Shown: positions 18,561-28,849, numbered from the stretch's first letter. The stretch: 64,000 nucleotides of DNA from Candidatus Amulumruptor caecigallinarius (GCA_023665605.1 JAMPDP010000002.1:62001-126000); one strand, 5' to 3'. Translations and numbers: made by a program. The notes: generated by a model from the sequence alone, not told the origin.

Positions 18561-20024
18561 ATGGAGAGCAACGAGAAGAAATCTAAGCGCCCCCGCATCA
18601 CAACAGCTCCCGGAGGCGTACCCGGGGAATACGCCGGGGAACACACCGAAAATACTTACGCACCCCGCACCGACCACTCTGCCGAGGGCACCGATGCACA
18701 GAGCGACGCTCAGGGAGGCTACCATCGCAACTATAACAGCCAGTACCGTCAAGGCGGCTATCAGCCCCGCCAGCAAGGTGGCTATCAGCAGCGCCAGGGC
18801 GGCTATCAGCAGCGTCAAGGCGGTTATCAGCCGCGTCAAGGCGGCTACCAGCCCCGTCAGCAAGGTGAGGGTGGCTACCAGCCCCGCCAGCAGGGTGGTT
18901 ATCAGCAGCGTCAGGGTGGCTACCAGCCTCGTCAGCAAGGCGAGGGCGGCTATCAACCTCGCCAGCAGGGTGGCTATCAGCAGCGTCAGAGCGGCTACCA
19001 GCCCCGTCAGCAGGGTGGCTATCAGCAGCGTCAGGGAGGCTACCAGCCCCGTCAGCAAGGCGAAGGCGGCTATCAGCCTCGCCAGCAGGGCGGCTATCAG
19101 CAGCGTCAGGGTGGCTACCAGCCCCGTCAGCAGCAGGGCGGTCAGCGTCCCTACGGCAACCGTCAACAGGGCGGTTATCAGCAGCGCGGGCCCCGCCAAA
19201 ACCAGCAGGGCATGCAGCGCAACCAGTTCGGCATGCCCCACGGCGGCAAGAGCTTCACTCCCCGCCCCAAGCGCATAGAGTATGAGGAGACTGTCGTTGA
19301 CCCCAACGAACCGATCCGCCTGAACAAGTACATGGCCAATGCCGGCATCTGCTCACGTCGCGAGGCTGACGAGTTCATCCAGCAGGGCCTCGTGAAGGTA
19401 AATGGCAACGTCGTTACCGAACTCGGCACCAAGATTACTCGCAACGACACCGTCGAGTATGACGAGAAGCTCGTCACCCTCGAGCGTAAGTGCTACATCC
19501 TCCTCAACAAGCCCAAGGATTGCGTCACCACAAGCGACGACCCCAACGGTCGTCTCACCGTCATGGACCTCGTCAAGGGTGCTTGCGACGAGCGCATTTA
19601 CCCAGTTGGTCGCCTTGACCGCAACACCACAGGCGTGCTCCTCCTCACCAACGACGGCGACCTCGCCTCGAAGCTAACTCACCCCAAGTACGTCAAGAAG
19701 AAGATATACCACGTATGGTGCGACAAGGATATCGCTGAGGATGATATGCAGCGCATCGCCGACGGCATCGAGCTTGACGACGGACCCATACACGCTGACG
19801 CCATCAGCTACGCAACTATGACCGACCGCAATCAGGCCGGCATCGAAATCCACTCAGGCCGCAACCGCGTGGTGCGCCGCATCTTCGAGAGCCTCGGCTA
19901 TCACGTCACCAAGCTTGACCGCGTTTATTTCGCAGGACTCACCAAGAAGAACCTCCCCCGCGGTCGCTGGCGTTACCTCACTCAGGAGGAGGTCAACTTC
20001 CTCAAGATGGGTTCTTTCGAATAA
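18561..20024 (+). CDS. RluB-family 23S rRNA pseudouridine synthase with long Gly/Tyr/Gln/Arg repeat N-terminus
   Basis: Converts specific uridines in rRNA to pseudouridine. Of the 487 aa, residues ~55-220 are a disordered repeat of GGYQPRQQ and GGYQQRQ units, coded by a tandem DNA repeat at about 18750-19190. The folded part follows: an S4 RNA-binding domain (RLNKYMANAGICSRREADEF) and the synthase domain with catalytic GRLDRNTTGVLLLTNDG (the Asp of GRLD). RluB/RsuA/RluF relatives share this; RluB is the best guess because of the S4 domain and length of the core. The repeat, rich in Arg, Tyr and Gln, resembles RNA-binding low-complexity tails. asnS follows after 21 bp. Confidence 0.93.
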   Translation: MESNEKKSKRPRITTAPGGVPGEYAGEHTENTYAPRTDHSAEGTDAQSDAQGGYHRNYNSQYRQGGYQPRQQGGYQQRQGGYQQRQGGYQPRQGGYQPRQQGEGGYQPRQQGGYQQRQGGYQPRQQGEGGYQPRQQGGYQQRQSGYQPRQQGGYQQRQGGYQPRQQGEGGYQPRQQGGYQQRQGGYQPRQQQGGQRPYGNRQQGGYQQRGPRQNQQGMQRNQFGMPHGGKSFTPRPKRIEYEETVVDPNEPIRLNKYMANAGICSRREADEFIQQGLVKVNGNVVTELGTKITRNDTVEYDEKLVTLERKCYILLNKPKDCVTTSDDPNGRLTVMDLVKGACDERIYPVGRLDRNTTGVLLLTNDGDLASKLTHPKYVKKKIYHVWCDKDIAEDDMQRIADGIELDDGPIHADAISYATMTDRNQAGIEIHSGRNRVVRRIFESLGYHVTKLDRVYFAGLTKKNLPRGRWRYLTQEEVNFLKMGSFE

Positions 20025-20045
20025 TTCCTCACACTTCACACACAC

Positions 20046-21437
20046 ATGAAGCGAACGAAAATCAAGGATATCTTCGCGCCCGAGCTCATCGGGCGCGATG
20101 TCAACGTTAAGGGCTGGGTGCGCACGCGCCGTGGCAACAAGCACGTGCAGTTCATCGCCCTCAACGACGGCTCCTCAATCAAGAACATTCAGATTGTAGT
20201 TGATCTGGCCAAGTTCACCGACGAGGAGCAGCTCAAGCTCATCACCACCGGAGCATCGCTCGATGTCACCGGCAAGCTCGTGGAGTCTATGGGCAAAGGG
20301 CAGTCGGCCGAGATTCAGGCTGAGAGCATCACTGTGCTCGGCACAGCCGACCCTGATGAATACCCTCTGCAGAAGAAGGGCCACACACTCGAGTTCCTGC
20401 GCGAGAAGGCACACCTGCGCCCCCGCACCAACACTTTCGGAGCCGTGCTGCGCATCCGCTCCACACTGGCTTTCGCCATCCACAAGTTCTTCAACGAGCG
20501 CGGGTTCTTCTACCTTAACACCCCGCTTATCACCGCAAGCGACTGCGAGGGTGCCGGCGCAATGTTCCAGGTGACAACTCTTGACGTGGCCAACCCGCCC
20601 CGTCGTGAGGATGGCTCTGTCGACTACTCCCAGGACTTCTTCGGCAAGCAGACGGCTCTCACCGTCTCCGGACAGCTCGAGGGTGAGCTCGGCGCAACTG
20701 CTCTGGGAGCTATCTACACCTTCGGCCCCACTTTCCGCGCCGAGAACTCCAACACTCCGCGCCATCTCGCCGAGTTCTGGATGATTGAGCCGGAGATGGC
20801 TTTCTATGACATCACCGACAACATGGACCTGGCCGAGGAGTTCATCAAGTACTGCATCAGCTACGCACTGGAGCACTGCAAGGACGACATCGAGTTCCTC
20901 GCTCAGATGTATGACAATGAGCTGATTGACCGACTCAACCATGTCGTCAGCGAGGAGTTCGTCCGCCTCAGCTACACCGAGGGCGTCAAGATCCTCGAGG
21001 AGAGCGGCAAGAAATTCGAGTTCCCCGTCTACTGGGGCGCCGACCTCCAGAGCGAGCATGAGCGCTACCTCGTAGAGGAGCACTTCAAGCGCCCGGTCAT
21101 CCTCACAGACTATCCCAAGGAGATCAAGGCCTTCTACATGAAGCAGAACGCTGACGGCAAGACTGTCCGCGCCATGGACGTGCTCTTCCCCAAGATCGGC
21201 GAAATCATCGGCGGCTCCGAGCGCGAGGAGCACTTCGAGCTCCTCAACCAACGCATCGAGGAGATGCACATCCCCATGAAGGATATGTGGTGGTACCTTG
21301 ACACACGACGCTTCGGCACCGTGCCACACTCCGGCTTCGGTCTCGGCTTCGAGCGACTGGTGCTCTTCGTCACCGGCATGACCAACATCCGCGACGTCAT
21401 CCCCTTCCCCCGCACCCCGGGCAACGCGGAGTTCTGA
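20046..21437 (+). CDS. asnS: Asparagine--tRNA ligase
   Basis: Charges tRNA-Asn with asparagine. The 463-aa class II synthetase has an N-terminal OB-fold anticodon-binding domain ([18 protein letters not shown]), motif 2 [20 protein letters not shown] and motif 3 [15 protein letters not shown], ending in [12 protein letters not shown], which is typical of AsnRS. Start and length match the family. It probably shares a transcript with the pseudouridine synthase upstream and is followed by a strong hairpin at 21466. Confidence 0.98.
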   Translation: MKRTKIKDIFAPELIGRDVNVKGWVRTRRGNKHVQFIALNDGSSIKNIQIVVDLAKFTDEEQLKLITTGASLDVTGKLVESMGKGQSAEIQAESITVLGTADPDEYPLQKKGHTLEFLREKAHLRPRTNTFGAVLRIRSTLAFAIHKFFNERGFFYLNTPLITASDCEGAGAMFQVTTLDVANPPRREDGSVDYSQDFFGKQTALTVSGQLEGELGATALGAIYTFGPTFRAENSNTPRHLAEFWMIEPEMAFYDITDNMDLAEEFIKYCISYALEHCKDDIEFLAQMYDNELIDRLNHVVSEEFVRLSYTEGVKILEESGKKFEFPVYWGADLQSEHERYLVEEHFKRPVILTDYPKEIKAFYMKQNADGKTVRAMDVLFPKIGEIIGGSEREEHFELLNQRIEEMHIPMKDMWWYLDTRRFGTVPHSGFGLGFERLVLFVTGMTNIRDVIPFPRTPGNAEF

Positions 21438-21465
21438 TTGCCCCACGTCACACACACTTACTCAC

Positions 21466-21510
21466 AGCCCCGGAAGCCGCAGCACTCACCATGCCCGCGC
21501 TTCCGGGGCT
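21466..21510 (+). terminator. Hairpin after asnS
   Basis: AGCCCCGGAAGC pairs perfectly with GCTTCCGGGGCT across a 21-nt loop and is followed by TCCTTTC. The stem sequence is that of hairpin B of the interspersed repeat family, so a repeat copy may serve as the terminator. Confidence 0.65.
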
Positions 21511-21571
21511 TCCTTTCTGCACAAACAACCCCCACGCCCATACCGTTATACTTGTACTATATAATAGTACT

Positions 21572-22222
21572 ATGGACACCGATACATCACTGCCACTCGA
21601 ACGCCACCCCTTCCCGCCATTCCTCCCTCCTCACGCCAAGGTTCTGATTATGGGCACCTTCCCGCCCAAGCCTCACCGGTGGAGCATGGAGTTTTATTAC
21701 CCCAACGTCATCAACGACTTCTGGCGCGTGATGGGCCTGATATTCTTCGATGACAAAGACGCTCTGTGGGATGCCGCCAACCGAAAGTTTCGCGAGGCTG
21801 ACCTACGCCGCCTGCTCACCGACAAAGGCATCGCCCTACACGACACCGGTGCCGTCGTACGCCGCCTGCGCGACAACGCCTCTGACAAATTCCTGGAAAT
21901 CATCGAACCGGTAGACCTCGCCGCACTCCTCCGTCAGATGCCGGAGTGCCACACCATAGCCACCACAGGCGAGAAAGCCGCCGGCATCATTGCCAACCTC
22001 ACCGACTCACCCCTACCCAAAATGGGCCAATGGGTAACAGGCCACATCAACCTCACCGCCCACCCCCGCACCCAGGACAACACCTCCCGCACCCAAGACA
22101 ACACCCCCCGCACCCTCGACATCACCCGCATGCCCTCCACCTCCCGAGCCTACCCCCTCCCCCTCGTCCAAAAAGCCGCCTACTACCGCCAACTCCTCCA
22201 ACACGCCCACATCCTCCCCTAA
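21572..22222 (+). CDS. Uracil-DNA glycosylase superfamily (Mug-like) protein
   Basis: A 216-aa protein of the uracil-DNA glycosylase superfamily, which excises uracil or mismatched thymine from DNA. MGTFPPKPHRWSMEFYYPN near residue 30 corresponds to the Mug active-site loop, and MPSTSRAYPL near residue 187 to the late conserved loop that inserts into the helix. Just before it is an in-frame near-duplicate RTQDNTSRTQDNTPRT (18-bp repeats at ~22068-22110), a lineage-specific insertion. Start MDTDTS was chosen because upstream codons lie in the asnS terminator region. Exact lesion specificity is unknown. Confidence 0.75.
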   Translation: MDTDTSLPLERHPFPPFLPPHAKVLIMGTFPPKPHRWSMEFYYPNVINDFWRVMGLIFFDDKDALWDAANRKFREADLRRLLTDKGIALHDTGAVVRRLRDNASDKFLEIIEPVDLAALLRQMPECHTIATTGEKAAGIIANLTDSPLPKMGQWVTGHINLTAHPRTQDNTSRTQDNTPRTLDITRMPSTSRAYPLPLVQKAAYYRQLLQHAHILP

Positions 22223-22298
22223 CCCACTCCTATACTCCCTTATCCTCCCCTATCCCCTCCACATTTGTCCCGCGAGGTAGGTATGTGCCCCCCATAAG

Positions 22299-22408
22299 GG
22301 CGTCCGCAGGACGCTGATTTACCCGTAGCCCCGGAAGCCGAAGCGATAGCGTAGGCATCCGGGGTCAGAGTCAGCCCGGTAAAGGGCGTCCGCAGGACGC
22401 CGATTTAC
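22299..22408. repeat. Two-hairpin interspersed repeat cluster 2 (A-B-A)
   Basis: Same A-B-A order as cluster 1: GGCGTCCGCAGGACGC, TGATTTACC, CCCCGGAAGCC...GGCATCCGGGG, a spacer and a second A ending CGATTTAC. Together with flanking sequence it fills most of the 342-bp gap before the rubrerythrin gene. Confidence 0.85.
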
Positions 22409-22492
22409 ATCCCCAATCAAGCCGCTCTTTTGCTAAAGCGCCGAGCTTCAGCGAGGCCTCCACACAATATACGCCATATCCGCAGAAATTGC

Positions 22493-22500
22493 TATATTTG
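22493..22500 (+). promoter_or_regulatory. -7 element for rubrerythrin
   Basis: TATATTTG matches TAnnTTTG, 64 bp before the ATG; the only other content of this stretch is the upstream repeat cluster. Confidence 0.6.
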
Positions 22501-22564
22501 TGCACCAAAAGAACACTTTTCATCACACGTTTTTTAACTAACCGATTATCACAAACCATTTGCT

Positions 22565-23116
22565 ATGAGCAAGAAATGGATTTGCACCGTGTGCGGCTAC
22601 GTACACGAAGGCCCCGAGGCTCCCGAGAAGTGCCCACAGTGCGGTGTCCCCGCATCCAAGTTTAAGGAAATGACCGAGGAGGCCGACCTTAACTTTGTCA
22701 CCGAGCATGAGATTGGCGTTGCCAAGGGTACCGACGAGGAGATGATCAAGGACCTCAACGCTCACTTCATGGGTGAATGTACCGAGGTGGGCATGTACCT
22801 GGCAATGGCACGTCAGGCTGACCGCGAGGGATACCCCGAGATTGCCGAGGCCTTCAAGCGCTACGCTTGGGAGGAGGCTGAGCACGCTTCGAAGTTCGCC
22901 GAGCTCCTGGGTGACGTCGTCTGGGACACCAAGACCAATCTGGAGAAGCGTATGCACGCCGAGGCCGGTGCCAATGCCGACAAGATGCGCATCGCCGCGC
23001 GCGCTAAGCAGCTCAACCTCGATGCCATCCATGACACCGTACATGAGATGGCCAAGGATGAGGCTCGCCACGGACGCGGCTTCAAGGGGCTCTTTGACCG
23101 CTACTTCGGCAAGTAA
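22565..23116 (+). CDS. rbr: Reverse rubrerythrin (rubredoxin domain first)
   Basis: Non-haem di-iron peroxidase that reduces hydrogen peroxide in anaerobes. In the 183-aa product the rubredoxin-type FeS4 site comes first ([10 protein letters not shown] and [11 protein letters not shown], residues ~7-31), then the ferritin-like four-helix domain with iron-ligand Glu residues in [20 protein letters not shown] and [10 protein letters not shown]. This order is the reverse of classical rubrerythrin. A single-gene unit by spacing. Fits oxidative stress defence along with the sod gene further on. Confidence 0.95.
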   Translation: MSKKWICTVCGYVHEGPEAPEKCPQCGVPASKFKEMTEEADLNFVTEHEIGVAKGTDEEMIKDLNAHFMGECTEVGMYLAMARQADREGYPEIAEAFKRYAWEEAEHASKFAELLGDVVWDTKTNLEKRMHAEAGANADKMRIAARAKQLNLDAIHDTVHEMAKDEARHGRGFKGLFDRYFGK

Positions 23117-23223
23117 CCCGCACTCCTGACTCACTTACCACGGCGGCGCGGCGCAGAGTGAATTTGCAACTTTGCACCGCGCCGCATTGTTACCTTTATA
23201 TTCCCCACCTTCACCCCACGCGA

Positions 23224-25335
23224 ATGACTCCCGAGGAAGCAAAAGCGCGCATCGACTCTCTGCGCAATGACATCAACGACCTCAATCATCGTTACTACGT
23301 GCTCAACGACCCCGCAGTCTCTGACTTTGAGTTTGACAAGATGCTCAAAGAGCTGGAGACCCTCGAGGCGAAGTTCCCGCAGTTCCATGACCCGATGTCG
23401 CCGACGCAGCGCGTGGGCAGCGACCTGACGAAGGGGTTCGAGCAGGTCGCCCACCTCTACCCCATGCTATCCCTGAGCAACACCTACTCCGTCGGCGAGG
23501 TGGATGACTTCGTCAACCGCGCCCGCAAGGACCTCATGGGCGAGGAGGTAACTATCGTGGGCGAGATGAAATTTGACGGCACCTCCATATCCCTCATCTA
23601 TAAGCATGGCGAGCTGGTGAGGGCTGTCACTCGCGGCGATGGTGAGAAGGGTGACGTCGTGACGGCCAACGTCCGCACCATCCGCAGCATACCTCTGCGA
23701 CTGCGCGGCAACGGATGGCCTGACCGCTTTGAGCTGCGCGGCGAAATCCTCCTCCCCTGGAAGGCTTTCGACCGACTCAATGCCGAGCGCGAGTTTAATG
23801 AGGAGCCGCTCTTCGCCAACCCGCGCAACGCTGCATCCGGAACGCTCAAGCTCCAGGACCCGACCGAGGTGGCTCGAAGAGGTCTCGACGCCTATTTCTA
23901 TTATCTGCTGGCCGACGAGCTTCCCTCCGACAACCATTATGACAACATGATGGCGGTCAAGTCATGGGGCTTCAAAGTGAGCGACATCATGCGACCGCTG
24001 CACTCTATCAGTGAGGTGGACCAGTTCATCAGCCACTGGGACACTGCTCGCAAGGAGCTCCCCGTGGCCACGGATGGTCTCGTGTTCAAGGTCAACTCTC
24101 TGCGCCAGCAACTCAACCTCGGCCTGCGTGCCAAGAGCCCCCGCTGGGCCATAGCATACAAGTTTCAGGCCGAAAGGGCTCTGACGCAGCTCCGCTTCGT
24201 CAGCTTCGAGGTGGGCCGTATGGGCATCGTCACTCCCGTGGCCAACCTGGAGCCGGTGCTCCTGAGCGGCACCGTGGTCAAGCGTGCCTCGCTCCATAAC
24301 GCTGACATCGTGTCATCCCTCGGCATCCATGAGCATGATATGCTCTATGTGGAGAAGGGTGGCGAGATTATCCCCAAGATCACCGGAGTTGACACATCGG
24401 CACGTCAGCCGGATGCTCGCCCGGTTACGTTCGTCACTCACTGCCCTTCATGCGGCACCCGGCTGGTGCGCGAGGAGGGGGAGGCTGCTTGGGTATGCCC
24501 CAACCGCTGGGGGTGCCCCCCACAGATTGAGGGACGCATCGAGCACTTCGCCGGACGCCGCATGATGGACATTGACGGCATCGGCGAGGAGACCGTGACG
24601 ATGCTCTATGATGCCGGCCTCGTCAAGGTGCCCGCTGACCTATATGACCTCTCCCCTGCCGACCTGCTCCGTCTCGACCGAATGGGTGAGCGCAGTGCCG
24701 AGCGTCTGCTCGACGGCATCAAGGCTTCACTTGCAGTCCCCTTCGAGCGGGTAGTCTACGCCCTCTCTATCCCTTACGTCGGCGAGACCGTGGCACGCAA
24801 GATTGCGCGTGCCGTTGGCTCCATGGACCGTCTCATGGCCATGACTGCCACGGAGCTTGTCGCCATTGATGATGTTGGCCCGCGCATTGCTGCTTCGATA
24901 ATAGACTATTTCGACCAACCTGCCAACCGCGACAATGTGGAGCGGCTGCGGCGCGCCGGGGTGCGCATGGAGGCGGAGCTGCCCGAGGGTGGCTCCACGT
25001 CTGACATCCTTGCCGGTAAGAGCATCGTGATCTCCGGCACGTTCACGCATCACTCCCGCGACGAATACAAGGAGATGATTGAGCGTAACGGCGGCAAGAA
25101 CATCGGCTCGGTGTCTAAAAAGACTTCCTTCATACTCGCCGGCGACAACATAGGCCCGGCAAAGCTCGAAAAAGCCAACAGCCTGGGAATCCCCCTTGTC
25201 AGCGAAGATGAGTTTTTGCGGATGCTCGATGCTCAGGCGAGCGACACCACTCCCCTTTCCACGACCTCCTCTGCCGATGCCACTCCCAAGGATTCCTCTC
25301 CCGGTGAGTCCGTGCAGCTATCCCTGTTTGACTAA
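23224..25335 (+). CDS. ligA: NAD-dependent DNA ligase LigA
   Basis: Seals nicks in DNA using NAD+. The 703-aa protein shows the Ia domain at the start, SPTQRVGS, the adenylation motif [13 protein letters not shown] with the catalytic Lys, the OB-fold, the Cys4 zinc finger (CPSCGTRL ... CPNRWGC), helix-hairpin-helix repeats and a C-terminal BRCT domain ([18 protein letters not shown]). The start [11 protein letters not shown] was chosen over a 22-codon upstream extension with no family similarity. yqgE follows after 12 bp. Confidence 0.98.
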   Translation: MTPEEAKARIDSLRNDINDLNHRYYVLNDPAVSDFEFDKMLKELETLEAKFPQFHDPMSPTQRVGSDLTKGFEQVAHLYPMLSLSNTYSVGEVDDFVNRARKDLMGEEVTIVGEMKFDGTSISLIYKHGELVRAVTRGDGEKGDVVTANVRTIRSIPLRLRGNGWPDRFELRGEILLPWKAFDRLNAEREFNEEPLFANPRNAASGTLKLQDPTEVARRGLDAYFYYLLADELPSDNHYDNMMAVKSWGFKVSDIMRPLHSISEVDQFISHWDTARKELPVATDGLVFKVNSLRQQLNLGLRAKSPRWAIAYKFQAERALTQLRFVSFEVGRMGIVTPVANLEPVLLSGTVVKRASLHNADIVSSLGIHEHDMLYVEKGGEIIPKITGVDTSARQPDARPVTFVTHCPSCGTRLVREEGEAAWVCPNRWGCPPQIEGRIEHFAGRRMMDIDGIGEETVTMLYDAGLVKVPADLYDLSPADLLRLDRMGERSAERLLDGIKASLAVPFERVVYALSIPYVGETVARKIARAVGSMDRLMAMTATELVAIDDVGPRIAASIIDYFDQPANRDNVERLRRAGVRMEAELPEGGSTSDILAGKSIVISGTFTHHSRDEYKEMIERNGGKNIGSVSKKTSFILAGDNIGPAKLEKANSLGIPLVSEDEFLRMLDAQASDTTPLSTTSSADATPKDSSPGESVQLSLFD

Positions 25336-25347
25336 TTATATATAGGT

Positions 25348-25959
25348 ATGAAGACGATTGACAGCCGCCGGCTCTTTGACATCCGCGTAGTGCACCGCGA
25401 CATCACCCCGGGCTGCCTCCTTGTGGCCGAACCGTTTCTCCGCGAGGGCTACTTCAACCATGCTGTCATCATGCTTGCCGACTACGACCGCCACGCCGGT
25501 GCCATGGGGGTGGTGATGAACAACCTGCTGACTGACACTTCGCTCCAGGAACTGATTCCCGACGTAAAACGCCGCGACAAGGTGAACGTCTATTGCGGTG
25601 GCCCCGTCAACTCTGACCGGCTGTTCTTCATCCACACTCTCGGCGACATTTTCCCGGGCGCGGAACAACTCGCTGACGGCCTGTACATCGGCGGCGATTT
25701 TGAGGCTGTCACCGACTATGTTAACAAGGGCTACCCCCTCGATTCCACGCTCCGCTTCTTCGTGGGTTATAGCGGCTGGGAAGCCGGCCAGCTCGAGGGT
25801 GAATGTGCCCGCAATGTCTGGGCCGTGACCCCCAATATCCTCAGCCCCAAGGAAGCCCTCACCGGTGCCGACGATGCCTACTGGCACAAAGTAGTCCGCC
25901 GCATGGGCAACCCCTACGCCCACTGGCTCCTCCACCCAAAAAACCCCTCCCTAAACTAA
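25348..25959 (+). CDS. YqgE/AlgH family protein
   Basis: A 203-aa member of the YqgE/AlgH (DUF179) family, widespread but of unsettled function. Family marks are GCLLVAEPFLREGYFNHAVI, GAMGVVMNN, the YCGGPVNSDRLFF strand and FFVGYSGWEAGQLEGE. Length and the central Gly-rich blocks are normal. Probably cotranscribed with ligA; convergent with the aldolase gene across a 560-bp repeat-rich gap. Confidence 0.93.
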   Translation: MKTIDSRRLFDIRVVHRDITPGCLLVAEPFLREGYFNHAVIMLADYDRHAGAMGVVMNNLLTDTSLQELIPDVKRRDKVNVYCGGPVNSDRLFFIHTLGDIFPGAEQLADGLYIGGDFEAVTDYVNKGYPLDSTLRFFVGYSGWEAGQLEGECARNVWAVTPNILSPKEALTGADDAYWHKVVRRMGNPYAHWLLHPKNPSLN

Positions 25960-26026
25960 CCCAACACCCTGCAACACTCACACAGCAAAAGCCATGCTAC
26001 TCAGCAATTGCACCGCAACGGAAAAA

Positions 26027-26334
26027 GTATCAAAACTCACCATTCCCTTAAAATCACATAATAGGCGATTGCTTCCGTCAGCGGAAGAAAGTGTAGCAAA
26101 ACTTGAGTGTTCCAGACTTCTCATTTTATAGGCGATTGCTTCCGTCAGCGGAAGCCGCGTTAGCGGCGGGGTGTAAATAGCCTATGGCAAGGGAGGCACA
26201 GCCGACCGCAGCCATAGGTAACGCAAAGTCTGCCATCTGTATAAACAATGCGCCGCGTAGCGCCGCAACCGCAATCATCCAAGGGCCGCGCATAAGCCCG
26301 GCCCAAAACTTTTGATACACTTTCCTATTTTACC
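26027..26334. repeat. MITE-like repeat C, copy 1
   Basis: A 308-bp element nearly identical to 27695-28000; the last ~205 bp look identical. Ends are similar in inverted orientation: AAAGTATCAAAACT at the left and ACTTTTGATACACTTT at the right. Inside are hairpins CTTCCGTCAGCGGAAG (present twice) and CCGCGTTAGCGG. On the minus strand it holds a 64-codon open frame (26126-26320, starting MYQKFWAGL) with hydrophobic residues; coding is doubtful. Preceded by ~65 bp of unremarkable sequence after yqgE. Confidence 0.8.
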
Positions 26335-26335
26335 A

Positions 26336-26504
26336 TAGCCCCGGAAGCCGCAGCGATAGCGAAGCATCCGGGGTCAAAGGCACCCCCCAAGGGGCGTCCG
26401 CAGGACGCCGATTTACTCGTAGCCCCGGAAGCCGAAGCGACAGCGCAGGCATCCGGGGTTACAAGCATTATATCAATGTGGGCGTCCGCAGGACGCCGAT
26501 TTAC
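26336..26504. repeat. Two-hairpin interspersed repeat cluster 3 (B-A-B-A)
   Basis: Follows repeat C copy 1 directly. Two B hairpins (CCCCGGAAGCC...ATCCGGGG) alternate with two A hairpins (GGCGTCCGCAGGACGCC), ending 16 bp before the aldolase stop, so it may act as its terminator. Confidence 0.85.
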
Positions 26505-26519
26505 ATCCTCACAAGACCA

Positions 26520-27578
26520 TCAGGCGATGGTAATCTCCTCATCCAGATAAACATCCTGAATGCTGTTCAACAACTTCACGCCATCCGCCATGGGACGCTG
26601 GAACGCCTTGCGCCCACAAATCAGACCCATACCCCCTGCGCGCTTGTTGATGACGGCGGTAGTCACGGCATCCGCCAGGTCCGAGTCGCCATGTGACGCG
26701 CCGCCCGAATTAATCAGCCCTACACGACCCATATAGCCGTTGGCCACCTGATAGCGGCACAGGTCGATGGGGTGCTCGGTGGTAAGCTCGGTGTACATCT
26801 TCTCGTCATACTTGCCGAAGCTCAAGGCCTTGAAACCGCCGTTGACGGTCGGCAGCTTCTGCTTCACGATGTCAGCCTTGATGGTGACGCCCAGGCGGTC
26901 GGCCTGCCCTGTGAGGTCGGCAGCGGTGTGATAGTCTGTGCCATCCTTCTTGAAGTCACTGTTGCGCAGGTAGCACCACAGCACCGTGACCATGCCGAGC
27001 TCGTGGGCATACTCGAAGGCGTCGGCTACCTGCACGAGCTGCTCGCGGCTCTGCGCCGAGCCGAAATATATTGTGGCACCCACAGCGCAGGCTCCCATGT
27101 CCCACGCCTCCTTGACAGTGCCGAACATCACCTGATTGAAGCTGTTCGGGTAGGTCAGAAGCTCGTTGTGGTTGAGCTTTACCAGGAACGGTATCTTGTG
27201 GGCATACTTGCGGGCCACAGCCCCGAGATTGCCGAAGGAGGAGGCCACGGCGTTACAGCCACCCTCTATGGCGAGCTTCACGATGTTCTCAGGGTCAAAA
27301 TACACCGGGTTGGGCGCAAACGATGCCCCGGCGGAGTGTTCGATGTCCTGATCAACGGGCAGAATGGATACGTAGCCGGTGCCGGCGAGGCGCCCGTGGT
27401 TCAGCAGCCGCTGCAGGTTGTTGAGCGTCTGAATGTTGCGGTCTGTGTGGTTCCATACGGTGTCCACAATGTCACCCGAAGGCAGGTGCAGCAGCGACTT
27501 GTCAATAGTGGTACACTTGTGGTCCAGAAGATACTCGGCCTGATTGCCGAGGAGAGTTACAATGTCGGAATGGCTCAT
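26520..27578 (-). CDS. fbaB: Class I fructose-bisphosphate aldolase (FbaB/DhnA type)
   Basis: Glycolytic enzyme splitting fructose 1,6-bisphosphate through a Schiff-base lysine, no metal needed. The 352-aa product matches the archaeal/bacterial DhnA-type: [15 protein letters not shown] near the start, [12 protein letters not shown] with a candidate lysine, [14 protein letters not shown], and the late [17 protein letters not shown] and [10 protein letters not shown] phosphate-binding loop. The gene lies alone between two near-identical MITE-like repeats and repeat clusters, which is unusual for a core metabolic gene. The product itself looks intact. Confidence 0.93.
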   Translation of the reverse strand: MSHSDIVTLLGNQAEYLLDHKCTTIDKSLLHLPSGDIVDTVWNHTDRNIQTLNNLQRLLNHGRLAGTGYVSILPVDQDIEHSAGASFAPNPVYFDPENIVKLAIEGGCNAVASSFGNLGAVARKYAHKIPFLVKLNHNELLTYPNSFNQVMFGTVKEAWDMGACAVGATIYFGSAQSREQLVQVADAFEYAHELGMVTVLWCYLRNSDFKKDGTDYHTAADLTGQADRLGVTIKADIVKQKLPTVNGGFKALSFGKYDEKMYTELTTEHPIDLCRYQVANGYMGRVGLINSGGASHGDSDLADAVTTAVINKRAGGMGLICGRKAFQRPMADGVKLLNSIQDVYLDEEITIA

Positions 27579-27694
27579 GGTGTGAGAATCTGAGTGTTAT
27601 CATGGCGGGGGCCAATCCCCCCTTGCAACTATAACAACCAACACCCCATAATAGATTAACACCCACCCTCCCGCGTATCCCAAAAAGAAACTAT

Positions 27695-28000
27695 GTATAA
27701 AACTCACTGTTCCCTTAAATCACATAATAGGCGATTGCTTCCGTCAGCGAAAGAAAGTGTACCAAAACTTGAGTGTTCCAGACTTCTCACATAATAGGCG
27801 ATTGCTTCCGTCAGCGGAAGCCGCGTTAGCGGCGGGGTGTAAATAGCCTATGGCAAGGGAGGCACAGCCGACCGCAGCCATAGGTAACGCAAAGTCTGCC
27901 ATCTGTATAAACAATGCGCCGCGTAGCGCCGCAACCGCAATCATCCAAGGGCCGCGCATAAGCCCGGCCCAAAACTTTTGATACACTTTCCTATTTTACC
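27695..28000. repeat. MITE-like repeat C, copy 2
   Basis: 306-bp direct repeat of 26027-26334, in the same orientation. Differences are concentrated in the first ~100 bp (for example TCATTTTATAGG versus TCACATAATAGG). Its minus-strand open frame (27744-27986) is the same peptide with a longer C-terminus. The 116 bp between the aldolase start and this copy contain a GGGGGCCAATCCCCCC hairpin and no recognised promoter. Confidence 0.8.
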
Positions 28001-28430
28001 CGTAGCCCCGGAAGCCGAAGTGACAGCGCAAGCATCCGGGGCAAAAGCCACCCCCCCAAAAGGCGTCCGCAGGACGCCGATTTACCGTAGCCCCGGATGC
28101 CTGCGCTGTCGCCTCGGCATCCGGGGTCAAAGGCACCTCCCCCCAAAAGGCGTCCGCAGGACGCCGATTTACCCATAGCTCCGGAAGCCGGAGCGATAGC
28201 GTAGGCATCCGGGGTCAAAGGCGCCCCACCAAAAGGCGTCCGCAGGACGCCGATTTACCCATAGCCCCGGAAGCCGGAGCGACAGCGCAGGCATCCGGGG
28301 TCAACGGCATCCCACCAAAGGGCGTCCGCAGGACGCCGATTTACCGTAGCCCCGGAAGCCGGAGCGACAGCGCAGGCATCCGGGGTCAAAGGCGCCCCCC
28401 CCAAAAGGCGTCCGCAGGACGCCGATTTAC
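28001..28430. repeat. Two-hairpin interspersed repeat cluster 4 (five B-A units)
   Basis: Five tandem B-A units, period about 85 bp, each with CCCCGGAAGCC...GGCATCCGGGG then a spacer rich in C and A, then GGCGTCCGCAGGACGCC and GATTTAC. In the second unit (28086-28128) hairpin B is inverted relative to the others. The array ends with ACAACATCACCT, the same exit sequence as clusters 1 and 6. Not a CRISPR: spacers are related to one another and hairpins alternate. Confidence 0.9.
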
Positions 28431-28480
28431 AACATCACCTACGCCACCGGTAGGTGCCCCAACACCTTCTCCGCGGAGCT

Positions 28481-28733
28481 CGGGGTCGAACAGCAAGCGA
28501 GTTGAAGCCGCAGAGCGCCGGAGGCGCGTGGTTGTGAAGAAACCCCGGGTAGAGCGGAGGCCTGCAAGGCCGCAGCGGAGCCCGGGGTCGAACTGCAAGC
28601 GAGTTGAAGCCGCAGAGCGCCGGAGGCGCGTGGTTGTGAAGAAACCCCGGGTAGAGCGGAGGCCTGCAAGGCCGCAGCGGAGCCCGGGGTCAGGTGCTCC
28701 AAGGCAAAGATGCTTCGGAGAAGCGTCTTGTGG
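28481..28733. repeat. 102-bp tandem repeat D, two copies plus tail
   Basis: Two nearly identical 102-bp units begin at 28481 and 28583 (CGGGGTCGAACWGCAAGCGA ... GGAGCC), with internal inverted pieces such as GAGGCCTGCAAGGCCGC and GCGCCGGAGGCGC. A tail AAGATGCTTCGGAGAAGCGT follows. A diverged single copy with the same tail is at 31556-31662. Confidence 0.85.
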
Positions 28734-28849
28734 TATCGGCAATCCCACCACCCACCACCCATCACATTTCCCGAGACACCATCATGGCATTTTGGAGCAC
28801 AATTAACAAATTTTTAGCAGCATTATGTTGATGTTTCGCAATTTGGTTG

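Noticed and set aside
18549-19241. 230-aa Leu/Ala/Thr-rich minus-strand frame that looks like a membrane protein
   Set aside because: Antisense of the GGYQ repeat in the pseudouridine synthase gene.
20175-21455. 426-aa minus-strand frame
   Set aside because: Antisense of asnS; composition (Leu, Val, Glu-rich) reflects codon bias of the real gene.
26126-26320. 64-aa minus-strand frame repeated at 27744-27986
   Set aside because: Lies inside a repeat whose hairpins explain the conservation; identical DNA rather than codon-level conservation, no ribosome site seen.
28001-28430. CRISPR-like appearance
   Set aside because: Repeats alternate between two hairpins, spacers are related to each other, one unit is inverted, and no cas genes are present.
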